From assembly GCA_945643825.1 (NCBI GenBank), contig CALZEZ010000030.1:1-10614 (forward strand): DNA of 10,614 nt, in the 5' to 3' direction. Each line of letters opens with the position of its first letter. Within the stretch, counting starts at the first letter, position 1. The notes beneath the pieces were generated by a model that saw only the letters and a program-made list of their open reading frames with translations, did not search any database and was not told the origin of the DNA. The stretch is from an uncultured Lachnospiraceae bacterium. GTDB taxonomy: Bacteria; Bacillota; Clostridia; Lachnospirales; Lachnospiraceae. This document shows positions 1 through 7,495 of this stretch, in pieces. The position numbers were made by a program, and so were the translations under genes.

Positions 1-1
1 G

Positions 2-1147
2 GAGAATATTGCCGGCAATCGTGTAGTGAAGGCATTTGCAAGAGAAGACTACGAGATCGCAAAGTTCGATGAGCGAAACCGGGATTATGCTGAAACAAAC
101 AAGAAGACTGCGTATGTGTGGCTGCACTATTTCCCATACGTGGAGACGATGGCAAATCTCATGCCGGTAGTTCTGTTGCTTGTGGGTGGAATCTTCTTAA
201 TTAAGGATCAGATCACCATGGGACAATATGTGGCGTTTGCAGGATTAAACTGGGCGATAGCCAATCCGATGCGTCAGCTTGGCAATATCATGAATGAGTT
301 TCAGAGATTTTCGGCAGCATCCTCCAAGGTGATGGAGCTGTATTTTTCGGAACCGGCGATTGTGGATGATAAGAAGGCAATCGAGAGCACGGAACGCTTT
401 GAGGGACGGGTTGAGTTTCGCAACGTAAGCTTTTCCTACGGCTCCAAAGAGGTGCTTTCCGATATTTCCTTTACGATTCTGCCGGGCCAGACGGTTGCTA
501 TCATGGGCGAAACCGGCTGTGGCAAGACGACATTGATTCAGTTAATTCCGCGATTCTATGACTGCAACAGTGGCAGGGTGCTTGTGGATGGCACGGATGT
601 ACGCAAAATCAAGCTTTCCACGCTGCGGAAAAATATCGGCATGGCCACACAGGATGTTCTCCTTTTCTCGGATACCATTGATGGAAATATTGCATATGGA
701 GACAGCAGTATGAGTGAGGAAGCTGTGCGAAGCTTTGCAAAAAGCGCAGCAGCGGATGAGTTTATTGACAAGATGCCTGAGGGCTATGATACGATCGTGG
801 GAGAGCGCGGGGTAGGCCTGTCCGGTGGACAGAAGCAGCGTATCTCATTAGCGCGGGCGCTGGCAATCCGTCCTTCCATTCTGATTCTGGATGATACGAC
901 ATCTGCAGTCGATCTGGAGACAGAGAAATACATTCAGCAGAGTCTGGAAAACCTTGATTTTACATGTACAAAGATTATCATTGCACAACGCATTTCGTCC
1001 ACGAAGAATGCGGATCAGATTCTGGTCTTGCAGGATGGACGGATTACAGAGTGCGGAACACATGCGGAGCTGCTTGCGAAGAAGGGATATTATTACGAGG
1101 TTGCAAAGCTTCAGAACGGAGGGGAAGATTTCGATGGCAGAGAATAA
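2..1147 (+). CDS. ABC exporter half-transporter, degenerate-site subunit (5' partial)
   Basis: This is the C-terminal 381 residues of a type IV (MsbA/LmrA-like) ABC half-transporter. The reading frame is open from base 2, and the visible part begins with the coupling-helix sequence ENIAGNRVVKAFARED, so roughly 200 residues are missing upstream. The GTG at base 26 is internal, not the start. Two membrane segments (about residues 50-70 and 77-95) precede the nucleotide-binding domain. That domain has a Walker A GETGCGKT (from residue 169) and a canonical LSGGQ signature (273-277). Walker B reads ILILDD, with Asp298 (893-895) where the catalytic Glu normally sits. The switch loop reads IIIAQR, with Gln329 (986-988) in place of His. 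In known heterodimeric exporters (TM287/288, LmrCD, BmrCD) this combination marks the subunit with the non-hydrolysing site. The 3' end overlaps the partner gene by 14 bases. The substrate cannot be read from the sequence; drug, lipid or peptide export are all possible. Confidence 0.95.
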   Translation, partial: ENIAGNRVVKAFAREDYEIAKFDERNRDYAETNKKTAYVWLHYFPYVETMANLMPVVLLLVGGIFLIKDQITMGQYVAFAGLNWAIANPMRQLGNIMNEFQRFSAASSKVMELYFSEPAIVDDKKAIESTERFEGRVEFRNVSFSYGSKEVLSDISFTILPGQTVAIMGETGCGKTTLIQLIPRFYDCNSGRVLVDGTDVRKIKLSTLRKNIGMATQDVLLFSDTIDGNIAYGDSSMSEEAVRSFAKSAAADEFIDKMPEGYDTIVGERGVGLSGGQKQRISLARALAIRPSILILDDTTSAVDLETEKYIQQSLENLDFTCTKIIIAQRISSTKNADQILVLQDGRITECGTHAELLAKKGYYYEVAKLQNGGEDFDGRE

Positions 1148-2930
1148 AACACCCAGAAGAAATACCTATAATGAAGACGAAATTCTGGAGACCCCATTTA
1201 GCTTTAGGCATCTTTTCAGAGCCTGGGTTTATATTAAGAGGTACGCAAAAAGAATGGTGCTTGCACTGTTCTTCAGCGCATTAGCCGGTATTTCAGCTCT
1301 GTTTGCACCGATTATCATACAGAAGGCTCTTGATATTGCAATTCCGGGAAAGAACCGTACGATGCTCTATGAGCTGGTTGTTCTTCTGGTCGGTGTCTAC
1401 GTGATCAATGTTATTTTTATGGCCATTCGTTCCAGAATCATGGTTAAGGTCAGTCAGAGTATTATTTATGACATCCGGGCAGATTTGTTTGCCCATTTAC
1501 AGAAGCTCCCTTTCCAGTATTATGATGACAGACCGCACGGAAAGATTCTGATTCGTGTGGTAAACTATGTCAATTCCGTATCGGATATGCTGTCAAATGG
1601 GCTGATTAATGTAGTGTTAGAGTCCATGAATCTGGTATTCATAGTGGTTTTTATGTTGGCAGTCGATGTGAAGCTCTCGCTTGTAGTCCTGGCAGGAGTG
1701 CCGTTTTTGGGACTGGGCATGAGCTGGATTAAGAAGAAGCAGCGACGGGCATGGCAGATGGTTTCCAATAAGAATTCAAACCTGAATGCGTATCTGCAGG
1801 AGAATATCGTGGGAGCACGCATCACGCAGATCTTTGTCCGAGAGCAGGAAAATGCAGATATATTTAAGAGACTGTCGGGAAATTGTAGAAAGACATGGAT
1901 GGAAGCGGTTAAATATTCGACGTTAGTCTGGCCGATGATTGATGATATTGCGGTGTTAGTGCGTGCAGCAATTTTCACGGTAGGACTGCTGGTGCTTGGA
2001 CCGGCCAATGTGACTCTTGGTACCATTGTGGCCATTTCAACGTATGCATCCAGCTTCTGGCAACCGATTATGAACCTTGGCAATATTTTTAATAATTTTA
2101 TAAACAACATTGCTTATCTGGAACGCATCTTTGAGACGTTGGATGAGCCGGTAACGATCGATGATGCACCGGGAGCTGTCGAGATGAAGCCGATTACTGG
2201 TGAGGTAGTATTTGAAAATGTAACCTTTGGGTATGAGCAGGACAAGACTGTGCTTCAGAATGTCTCCTTTACGGTCAAACCCGGCGAGAGTGTCGCACTG
2301 GTCGGACCCACCGGAGCAGGCAAGAGTACGATCGTGAATCTGATCTCCCGGTTTTATGATGTGAACAGTGGGCGTGTACTGATTGACGGACAGGATATTT
2401 CGAAGGTGACACTGCATTCGCTTCGCTCGCAGATGGGGATCATGCTGCAGGACAGCTTTATTTTCAGCGGTACGATTGAAGAAAATATACGATATGGAAA
2501 GCTGGATGCCTCAAAGACCGAGGTGAAGGAAGCAAGTAAGGTGGTATGTGCCGATTCGTTTATTTCGAAAATGCCGCATGGATATCACACGGAGGTTAAG
2601 GAGAGGGGAACCCTTTTGTCGCAGGGACAGAAGCAGTTAATCTCCTTTGCCAGAACATTGCTGTCCGACCCGCGTATTCTTGTTTTGGATGAGGCAACCT
2701 CCAGTATTGATGTTCAGACGGAAAAGGCACTGCAGCAGGGACTTAATGCAATGTTAGAGGGAAGAACTTCATTTATTATTGCACATCGTTTGTCTACAAT
2801 CAAAAATTGTGATAAGATTATGTATATTGCGGATGGCGGCATCAAGGAGTGCGGGACGCATGACGAGCTAATGGCGAAGAAGGGGCTGTACTACCACCTG
2901 TATACGGCGCAGACCTCAGAGACTGCCTGA
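1134..2930 (+). CDS. ABC exporter half-transporter, catalytic-site partner subunit
   Basis: A full-length 598-residue half-transporter with an N-terminal six-helix membrane domain and a C-terminal nucleotide-binding domain. I chose ATG 1134 (MAENKTPRRNTY), which has GGAGGGG at 1118-1124 about nine bases upstream and gives the usual family length. An in-frame ATG at 891 would add 81 residues that merely read through the ATPase domain of the upstream gene. A second coupling-helix sequence, ENIVGARITQIFVREQ, lies at about residues 223-238. The ATPase domain shows Walker A GPTGAGKST (from residue 391), Walker B ILVLDE with catalytic Glu520 (2691-2693) and switch His551 (2784-2786). Its signature motif is LSQGQ (495-499, bases 2616-2630), not LSGGQ. 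That altered signature is what the degenerate site of a heterodimer would use, so it complements the defects in the upstream subunit. The 14-base overlap suggests translational coupling and balanced expression of the pair at the cytoplasmic membrane. Confidence 0.96.
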   Translation: MAENKTPRRNTYNEDEILETPFSFRHLFRAWVYIKRYAKRMVLALFFSALAGISALFAPIIIQKALDIAIPGKNRTMLYELVVLLVGVYVINVIFMAIRSRIMVKVSQSIIYDIRADLFAHLQKLPFQYYDDRPHGKILIRVVNYVNSVSDMLSNGLINVVLESMNLVFIVVFMLAVDVKLSLVVLAGVPFLGLGMSWIKKKQRRAWQMVSNKNSNLNAYLQENIVGARITQIFVREQENADIFKRLSGNCRKTWMEAVKYSTLVWPMIDDIAVLVRAAIFTVGLLVLGPANVTLGTIVAISTYASSFWQPIMNLGNIFNNFINNIAYLERIFETLDEPVTIDDAPGAVEMKPITGEVVFENVTFGYEQDKTVLQNVSFTVKPGESVALVGPTGAGKSTIVNLISRFYDVNSGRVLIDGQDISKVTLHSLRSQMGIMLQDSFIFSGTIEENIRYGKLDASKTEVKEASKVVCADSFISKMPHGYHTEVKERGTLLSQGQKQLISFARTLLSDPRILVLDEATSSIDVQTEKALQQGLNAMLEGRTSFIIAHRLSTIKNCDKIMYIADGGIKECGTHDELMAKKGLYYHLYTAQTSETA

Positions 2931-2959
2931 AGCCGCCCCGAAAGAAGGAGAGACAGATA

Positions 2960-4492
2960 ATGAACCACGATAAGGATTACTATTTTAAATTGGAGAATGG
3001 AAGTGACATCAGAGGTGTCGCACTAGAAGGAATCGAGGGGGAACATGTAACCCTTACCCCGGCAGCTGCGAGGGATCTTTCTAAGAGCTTTGTACATTTT
3101 GTGGCAGACAAATACAGTAAGAAGGCAAATCAGTTAAGAATTGCAGTCGGACATGATTCGAGACTTTCGGCTGATATATTAAAACAGGCTGTCATTGAGG
3201 GAATTCTGGAAACAGGAGCGGCAGCAGCGGATTGTGGTCTTTCCTCTACACCTTCCATGTTTATGGCAACCGTATTGCCCGGACTTACCTATGATGCTTC
3301 TGTAATGATCACAGCAAGTCACCTGCCGTTTAACCGGAATGGACTGAAATTCTTTACCGGAGAAGGTGGACTGGAGCATGAGGATATTCATGCGATCACG
3401 ACGGCTGCTGTGGAAGAGAGATATTCGGAGTGTGTGGAGAAGGAAGACAGACAGGCAGTAGAGGTATGCCCGCTTCTTGAGCATTACAGTGCGCACCTTA
3501 GAAAAATTATCTGTGAGGCACTGCCGGAGGGAGGAGAAAAACCGTTTAGTGGTCTGCATGTTGTGGTGGATGCGGGCAATGGCGCAGGCGGCTTCTTCGC
3601 AAACAAGGTGTTAAGCCCTTTGGGGGCAGATATTTCAGGAAGCGTATTCCTGGAGCCGGACGGACATTTCCCGAATCATATTCCGAATCCAGAGAATCCG
3701 GATGCGATGGAGGCAATCCGTAAGGCAACCATAGAATCCGGCGCAGATCTGGGACTTATTTTTGACACAGATGTAGACCGCTCCGCTGCTGTATTTGCAA
3801 ACGGGGATGAAATAAACCGGAATGCGATCATTGCACTGATGGGAGCTATTGTGGCACATGACCATCCGGGCACGACAATTGTGACAGATTCCGTAACAAG
3901 CGATGAGCTCACCGTTTTTCTGGAGGAAGAGCTGGGGTTGAAGCATCATCGTTTTAAGAGAGGTTATCGCAATGTCATCAATGAGTCTATGCGTCTCAAT
4001 CGGGAAGGCATTGATAGTCAGCTGGCAATTGAAACATCAGGTCATGGGGCGCTCAAAGAGAATTATTTCCTGGATGACGGCGCATACATGAGTGTGAAGA
4101 TTCTGATTGAGCTGGCAAGATGTAAGGCGCAGGGCAAGGCGATTGATGCGATGATTTCGAAACTGAATCATCCGAAGGAGGCAGCAGAATGCCGCTTTAA
4201 GATTCGTTTGGAGGAATTCAAGGAATATGGACTGGATGTCCTTTCTCAGTTTGAGTCATTCGTAGAGAAGGAGGAGGGCTTTACAAAAGCACCGATTAAT
4301 TATGAGGGAATTCGTGTGAACATTCATCGGGAGGGTATCGATGGATGGCTGCTCTTGCGTATGTCGCTACATGATCCGATTCTGCCTCTTAATATCGAGA
4401 CAAAGCAGGAAGGTGGAGTGGAGCAGATTAAGGCATGGATCAGACCCTTCTTTGAGCAGTTTGAACGGTTGGATATTACCTCCTTATTCTAG
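2960..4492 (+). CDS. Alpha-D-phosphohexomutase (phosphoglucomutase/phosphomannomutase family)
   Basis: A 510-residue cytosolic enzyme of the alpha-D-phosphohexomutase superfamily, which interconverts hexose 1-phosphates and 6-phosphates through a phosphoserine. The phosphoserine loop is TASHLPFNRNG, with Ser120 as the predicted phosphorylated residue. The metal loop is DTDVDRS (Asp269, Asp271, Asp273). The sugar-specificity loop is ETSGHGALKENY (Glu358 to His362). The C-terminal phosphate-binding loop is RMSLHDP (Arg467 to Pro473). All four catalytic regions are therefore present and in order. TASHLP instead of the common TASHNP, and ETSGH instead of GEMSGH or GEESGH, place it in a divergent subgroup that I recall also including plant plastid-type homologues. 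Whether it prefers glucose, mannose or another sugar phosphate cannot be read from these motifs. The start at ATG 2960 follows AAGGAG at 2945-2950. It lies 29 bases after the exporter gene and 11 bases before the lipoprotein gene. Confidence 0.93.
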   Translation: MNHDKDYYFKLENGSDIRGVALEGIEGEHVTLTPAAARDLSKSFVHFVADKYSKKANQLRIAVGHDSRLSADILKQAVIEGILETGAAAADCGLSSTPSMFMATVLPGLTYDASVMITASHLPFNRNGLKFFTGEGGLEHEDIHAITTAAVEERYSECVEKEDRQAVEVCPLLEHYSAHLRKIICEALPEGGEKPFSGLHVVVDAGNGAGGFFANKVLSPLGADISGSVFLEPDGHFPNHIPNPENPDAMEAIRKATIESGADLGLIFDTDVDRSAAVFANGDEINRNAIIALMGAIVAHDHPGTTIVTDSVTSDELTVFLEEELGLKHHRFKRGYRNVINESMRLNREGIDSQLAIETSGHGALKENYFLDDGAYMSVKILIELARCKAQGKAIDAMISKLNHPKEAAECRFKIRLEEFKEYGLDVLSQFESFVEKEEGFTKAPINYEGIRVNIHREGIDGWLLLRMSLHDPILPLNIETKQEGGVEQIKAWIRPFFEQFERLDITSLF

Positions 4493-4503
4493 AGGAAGCA
4501 GCT

Positions 4504-5556
4504 ATGAAACGAAAGAAAACAGGAAAACGTATCACAGGTCTGGCAGTCCTGCTTGTGTGCGGATTGGTGCTTGTCGGCTGTGGAAGGGTGAGCAGAGAGC
4601 ACATTGATACAGCCATGCAGCATATTGCAGATCACGAGTATGAGCTGGCGCTGGAGGAGCTTGAACAGGCAGCTGGAAAAGAGGATGAGAGACTGCTGTA
4701 TCGGGCACAGGGTATTGCCTATATGGGGCTGACCAGATATGAGGATGCGGTGGACTGCTTTGAGCTGGCATTGTCCTGTAGCAGTGGGCTGCCGTGGGAC
4801 ATGGACTACGATATGAATTATTATCTGGCAACCGCCTACTATAAGCTCGGAGATACAAGCTCTGCTGTCCGGATTTATGATACCATAATTGATTTGAAGC
4901 CGAAGGAAAAGGATGCCTATTATCTTCGTGGAAGCGTAAAGCTCAAGGAAGGGGATTACGAGGCGGCAAAGCAGGATTTTGATGCGGCGATTGCTTTGGC
5001 TCCGACTGATTTTGATCAGCTTCTGGATATCTATCAGGTGCTGGCGGAGCAGGGATATGAGGAAGTAGGACAGGGGTATCTGCAGACGGCCATTGACACA
5101 GATGCCAAGGAGATGTCCGATTACAATAAAGGAAGAATCTATTTCTACCTTGGCAATTATGAGGATGCCAGAGACTATCTGGAGAGAGCCAGGGATAACA
5201 GTGGTGCCGATGCTGTATTATACCTTGGCAGAACCTGGGAGATTTTGGGAGACTATAATTATGCAGCAAGCGTCTATCTTTCACAGGTGACAGAGCATCC
5301 GAACGCTGAGATCTATAATCAGCTTGGAATGTGCAGATTGAAAATGAATGATCCGGAGGGTGCATTGGAAGCGTTTCAGAACGGACAACTGGTTGAAGAC
5401 TGTACGATTCTGCAGACGCTGCAGTTTAACGAGATTGTTGCCTATGAGAGATTGGGACAATTTAAACAGGCAGCCTCACTGATGAAGGATTATCTGAAGG
5501 CGTATCCTGACGATGAACAGGCACAGAGGGAGAATCAGTTCCTGAAGACAAGATAA
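4504..5556 (+). CDS. TPR-repeat lipoprotein
   Basis: A 350-residue secreted lipoprotein made mostly of tetratricopeptide repeats. The N-terminus has a basic stretch (KRKKTGKR), a hydrophobic core and a lipobox LVGC, which puts lipidated Cys26 at the outer face of the membrane. The mature part is a series of about eight helix-turn-helix units with TPR spacing. Examples are GIAYMGLTRYEDAVDCFELA, LRGSVKLKEGDYEAAKQDFD, IYFYLGNYEDARDYLERA and LGMCRLKMNDPEGALEAFQN, each followed by the expected small or aromatic positions. Such proteins are usually scaffolds for protein-protein contacts, and no enzymatic motif is visible. The start at ATG 4504 uses GAGGAAG, which overlaps the stop codon of the upstream mutase gene, so the two are probably translated from one message. 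The partner and biological role are unknown; cell-envelope assembly or secretion support would be only a guess from the family. Confidence 0.92.
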   Translation: MKRKKTGKRITGLAVLLVCGLVLVGCGRVSREHIDTAMQHIADHEYELALEELEQAAGKEDERLLYRAQGIAYMGLTRYEDAVDCFELALSCSSGLPWDMDYDMNYYLATAYYKLGDTSSAVRIYDTIIDLKPKEKDAYYLRGSVKLKEGDYEAAKQDFDAAIALAPTDFDQLLDIYQVLAEQGYEEVGQGYLQTAIDTDAKEMSDYNKGRIYFYLGNYEDARDYLERARDNSGADAVLYLGRTWEILGDYNYAASVYLSQVTEHPNAEIYNQLGMCRLKMNDPEGALEAFQNGQLVEDCTILQTLQFNEIVAYERLGQFKQAASLMKDYLKAYPDDEQAQRENQFLKTR

Positions 5557-5580
5557 AGCAAGAAGGAGAGAGCAGAGAAA

Positions 5581-6504
5581 ATGATTGATCAGTTGGTATC
5601 CAATATTAAGAAGACACAGGCACCCATCGTAGTAGGCCTGGACCCTATGCTTAATTATATTCCGCAGCATGTGCAGAAGAAAGCATATGAGGAGTATGGC
5701 GAGACATTACGCGGCGCAGCAGAAGCAATCTGGCAGTTTAACAAAGCGATTGTCGATGCAACCTGCGATCTGATTCCTGCGGTGAAGCCCCAGATTGCAA
5801 TGTATGAGCAGTTTGGTGTAGAAGGTGTCATTGCATTTAAGAAAACCGTTGATTACTGTAAGGGAAAAGGGCTTGTTGTGATCGGAGATATCAAGCGCGG
5901 CGATATCGGTTCCACCTCCGAGGCATATGCAGTGGGACATTTGGGAACCGTGCAGGTGGGTGCTATGACCTATGCAGGCTTTGATGAGGATTTTGCAACC
6001 GTCAATCCGTATCTTGGTTCGGATGGCGTGAAGCCCTTTATCAAGGTGTGCAAGGAGCATAACCGCGGAATTTTCGTGCTGGTAAAGACCTCGAATCCCA
6101 GTAGTGGTGAATTTCAGGATCAGGTAGTAGATGGAAGGCCACTCTATGAACTGGTCGGCAGAAAGGTTGATGAATGGGGAAGCGAGTGCGTTGGAGAATG
6201 TGGTTACAGTGCAGTCGGGGCAGTCGTTGGTGCAACCTATCCTGAGATGGGTAAGATTCTGCGTGATATTATGCCAAAGGCGTATATTCTTGTTCCTGGA
6301 TATGGAGCACAGGGAGGAAAGGGAAAGGATCTGGTTCCTTTCTTTAATAAGGACGGTTTGGGCGCTATTGTTAATTCTTCAAGAGGAATTATTGCTGCAT
6401 ATAAGCAGGAAGCTTATGCCGGTTTTGGGGAAGCGAATTATGCGGATGCATCCCGTCAGGCGGTCATTGATATGAGAGAGGATATTCGTAGTGCACTTTC
6501 CTAG
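5581..6504 (+). CDS. pyrF: Orotidine 5'-phosphate decarboxylase (type 2)
   Basis: A 307-residue enzyme that decarboxylates OMP to UMP, the last step of de novo pyrimidine synthesis, in the cytosol. The length and sequence fit the longer type-2 PyrF subfamily rather than the short type of about 230-240 residues found in E. coli. The catalytic motif GDIKRGDIGST contains Asp103, Lys105 and Asp108, the expected charged DxKxxD network. VGLDPMLNYIP near the N-terminus supplies the first substrate-binding Asp. KPQIAMYEQFG, LVPGYGAQGGKGKD and IVNSSRGI are the other conserved barrel-loop segments. The ATG at 5581 follows AGAAGGAG at 5561-5568. It sits 24 bases after the lipoprotein gene, with no room for a PyrR-type attenuator, so it is probably read from an upstream promoter. 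It is followed by pyrE after 76 bases. The family assignment is very secure. Confidence 0.98.
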   Translation: MIDQLVSNIKKTQAPIVVGLDPMLNYIPQHVQKKAYEEYGETLRGAAEAIWQFNKAIVDATCDLIPAVKPQIAMYEQFGVEGVIAFKKTVDYCKGKGLVVIGDIKRGDIGSTSEAYAVGHLGTVQVGAMTYAGFDEDFATVNPYLGSDGVKPFIKVCKEHNRGIFVLVKTSNPSSGEFQDQVVDGRPLYELVGRKVDEWGSECVGECGYSAVGAVVGATYPEMGKILRDIMPKAYILVPGYGAQGGKGKDLVPFFNKDGLGAIVNSSRGIIAAYKQEAYAGFGEANYADASRQAVIDMREDIRSALS

Positions 6505-6520
6505 TGCTATGCTGAAACAG

Positions 6521-6549
6521 TTGAAAAGTTGATGGCTCTATGGTAGTAT
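6521..6549 (+). promoter_or_regulatory. Candidate sigma-A-type promoter for pyrE
   Basis: TTGAAA (6521-6526) and TAGTAT (6544-6549) are separated by exactly 17 bases, and the -10 box is preceded by TGG, an extended -10 pattern. Transcription would start near 6556, leaving a short leader of about 25 bases before the pyrE GTG. The sequence lies in the only sizeable gap between pyrF and pyrE, which makes an additional pyrE promoter reasonable. It is a consensus match read by eye; chance occurrence cannot be excluded. Confidence 0.5.
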
Positions 6550-6580
6550 TTAGTGGAATTTATCCGGGAGGTTTTGTAAG

Positions 6581-7255
6581 GTGGAACAGTATAAGCAGGA
6601 ATTTATCGAGTTTATGGTACATAGCAATGTGTTGAAGTTTGGTGATTTCACTTTGAAAAGTGGACGGAAATCTCCCTTCTTCATGAATGCGGGTTCCTAT
6701 GTAACAGGGACACAGCTTCGCAAACTTGGAGAGTATTATGCGAGGGCAATCCACGATAATTATGGACTGGATTTTGATGTACTGTTTGGACCGGCATACA
6801 AGGGAATTCCACTTGGTGTTGCAACGGTTATGGCGATTAGTGAGCTTTACGGAAAGGATATCCGTTATTGCTCTAATCGTAAGGAAGTAAAGGATCACGG
6901 GGACACCGGAATTCTGCTTGGAACACCGTTAAAGGATGGCGACAGGGTTCTGATCATCGAGGATGTGACAACATCCGGGAAGTCGATTGAAGAAACCTTC
7001 CCGATTATTAAGGCGCAGGCCGATGTACAGGTGGTTGGACTGATTGTCTCATTAAATCGTATGGAAAAGGGGCAGGCCGGTAAGGAAAGCGCATTAGATG
7101 AGATTAAGGAGCGCTATGGATTCCCGACGGCGGCAATCGTATCCATGGCAGAGGTGATCGAGCATCTGTATAATAAGCCGGTAGATGGAAATATTTATAT
7201 CGATGACACACTGAAGCAGGCAATTGATGCTTATTATGAGCAGTACGGTGCGTAA
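6581..7255 (+). CDS. pyrE: Orotate phosphoribosyltransferase
   Basis: A 224-residue enzyme that joins orotate to PRPP to give OMP, the substrate of the upstream pyrF product. The type I phosphoribosyltransferase PRPP-binding motif VLIIEDVTTSGKS spans residues 123-135, with the acidic pair Glu127-Asp128. The flexible catalytic loop RKEVKDHG (100-107) supplies the basic residues expected in OPRTases. The N-terminal FTLKSGRKSPFFMNAG segment is also typical. The start is GTG 6581, supported by GGGAGG at 6566-6571 with nine-base spacing and by the conserved N-terminus beginning at once (VEQYKQEFIEFM). The gene is 76 bases from pyrF and may have its own promoter in that gap. Thirty bases later begins a 50-codon membrane-protein gene. 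The assignment is very secure. Confidence 0.98.
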   Translation: MEQYKQEFIEFMVHSNVLKFGDFTLKSGRKSPFFMNAGSYVTGTQLRKLGEYYARAIHDNYGLDFDVLFGPAYKGIPLGVATVMAISELYGKDIRYCSNRKEVKDHGDTGILLGTPLKDGDRVLIIEDVTTSGKSIEETFPIIKAQADVQVVGLIVSLNRMEKGQAGKESALDEIKERYGFPTAAIVSMAEVIEHLYNKPVDGNIYIDDTLKQAIDAYYEQYGA

Positions 7256-7285
7256 CCGGAGTCAGACGGAAAGGATATCAGGATT

Positions 7286-7438
7286 ATGGAAGAGAAAACA
7301 TTTCGTACAATGCGTGGAACCGGTGTTACCAATCTTGTGTTAGGAATTGTGTCTCTTATGGTTGGAGTGGCGACAGGGGTTTTATTAATTATCAGTGGAG
7401 CCAAACTTTTATCCGGAAAGAGCAAGATAATGTTTTAG
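7286..7438 (+). CDS. Small glycine-patterned membrane protein (50 aa)
   Basis: A 50-codon open frame from ATG 7286 to TAG 7436-7438, preceded by GGAAAGGA (7268-7275) at ten-base spacing. The product begins with a charged, cytosolic-looking segment (MEEKTFRTMRGTG). It then has one long hydrophobic run, about residues 17-39, and a basic tail (KLLSGKSKIMF). Gly20, Gly27, Gly31 and Gly38 fall at spacings of 7, 4 and 7, which would line one face of a helix and allow tight helix packing. The function is unknown. I associate similar short proteins with Lachnospiraceae genomes, but this is recollection rather than a search. The good ribosome binding site, short spacing from pyrE and membrane-protein composition argue that it is real. 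It is followed by a stem-loop and a second membrane-protein gene. Confidence 0.75.
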   Translation: MEEKTFRTMRGTGVTNLVLGIVSLMVGVATGVLLIISGAKLLSGKSKIMF

Positions 7439-7454
7439 TAGGAGCAGAAGCATG

Positions 7455-7474
7455 AGGATGTCGTAAGACATCCT
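7455..7474 (+). terminator. Stem-loop with GTAA tetraloop, possible terminator
   Basis: AGGATGTC (7455-7462) and GACATCCT (7467-7474) are perfect reverse complements enclosing GTAA, a GNRA-type tetraloop closed by a C-G pair. The structure sits 16 bases after the stop of the 50-codon gene. It is followed by TTGTTTC, which is T-rich but not an uninterrupted T run, so termination may be partial. It could instead be a mRNA-stabilising or processing element, or an attenuator for the downstream gene, whose start lies 21 bases further on. The hairpin itself is certain from the sequence; its role is inferred. Confidence 0.5.
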
Positions 7475-7495
7475 TGTTTCGATTGTGGGCCGAGT

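Noticed and set aside
891..1133. In-frame upstream extension of the second exporter gene to ATG 891
   Set aside because: It reads through the Walker B region of the upstream gene in another frame, adds 81 residues with no family similarity, and lacks a ribosome binding site; ATG 1134 has a strong one.
1565..2110. Antisense open frame of 181 codons
   Set aside because: It lies wholly opposite a secure ABC transporter gene, has no recognisable motif, and is best explained as a shadow of that gene's codon bias.
4943..5365. Antisense open frame of 140 codons rich in Pro and His
   Set aside because: It is opposite the TPR lipoprotein, and the odd composition follows from reading acidic and alanine-rich codons in reverse.
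5557..5580. PyrR-type attenuator before pyrF
   Set aside because: The gap is 24 bases and contains only a ribosome binding site, with no terminator or anti-terminator stem.
6489..6507. Repeated TAGTGC at the end of pyrF
   Set aside because: A six-base repeat within 20 bases is expected by chance, and it does not form a convincing structure.
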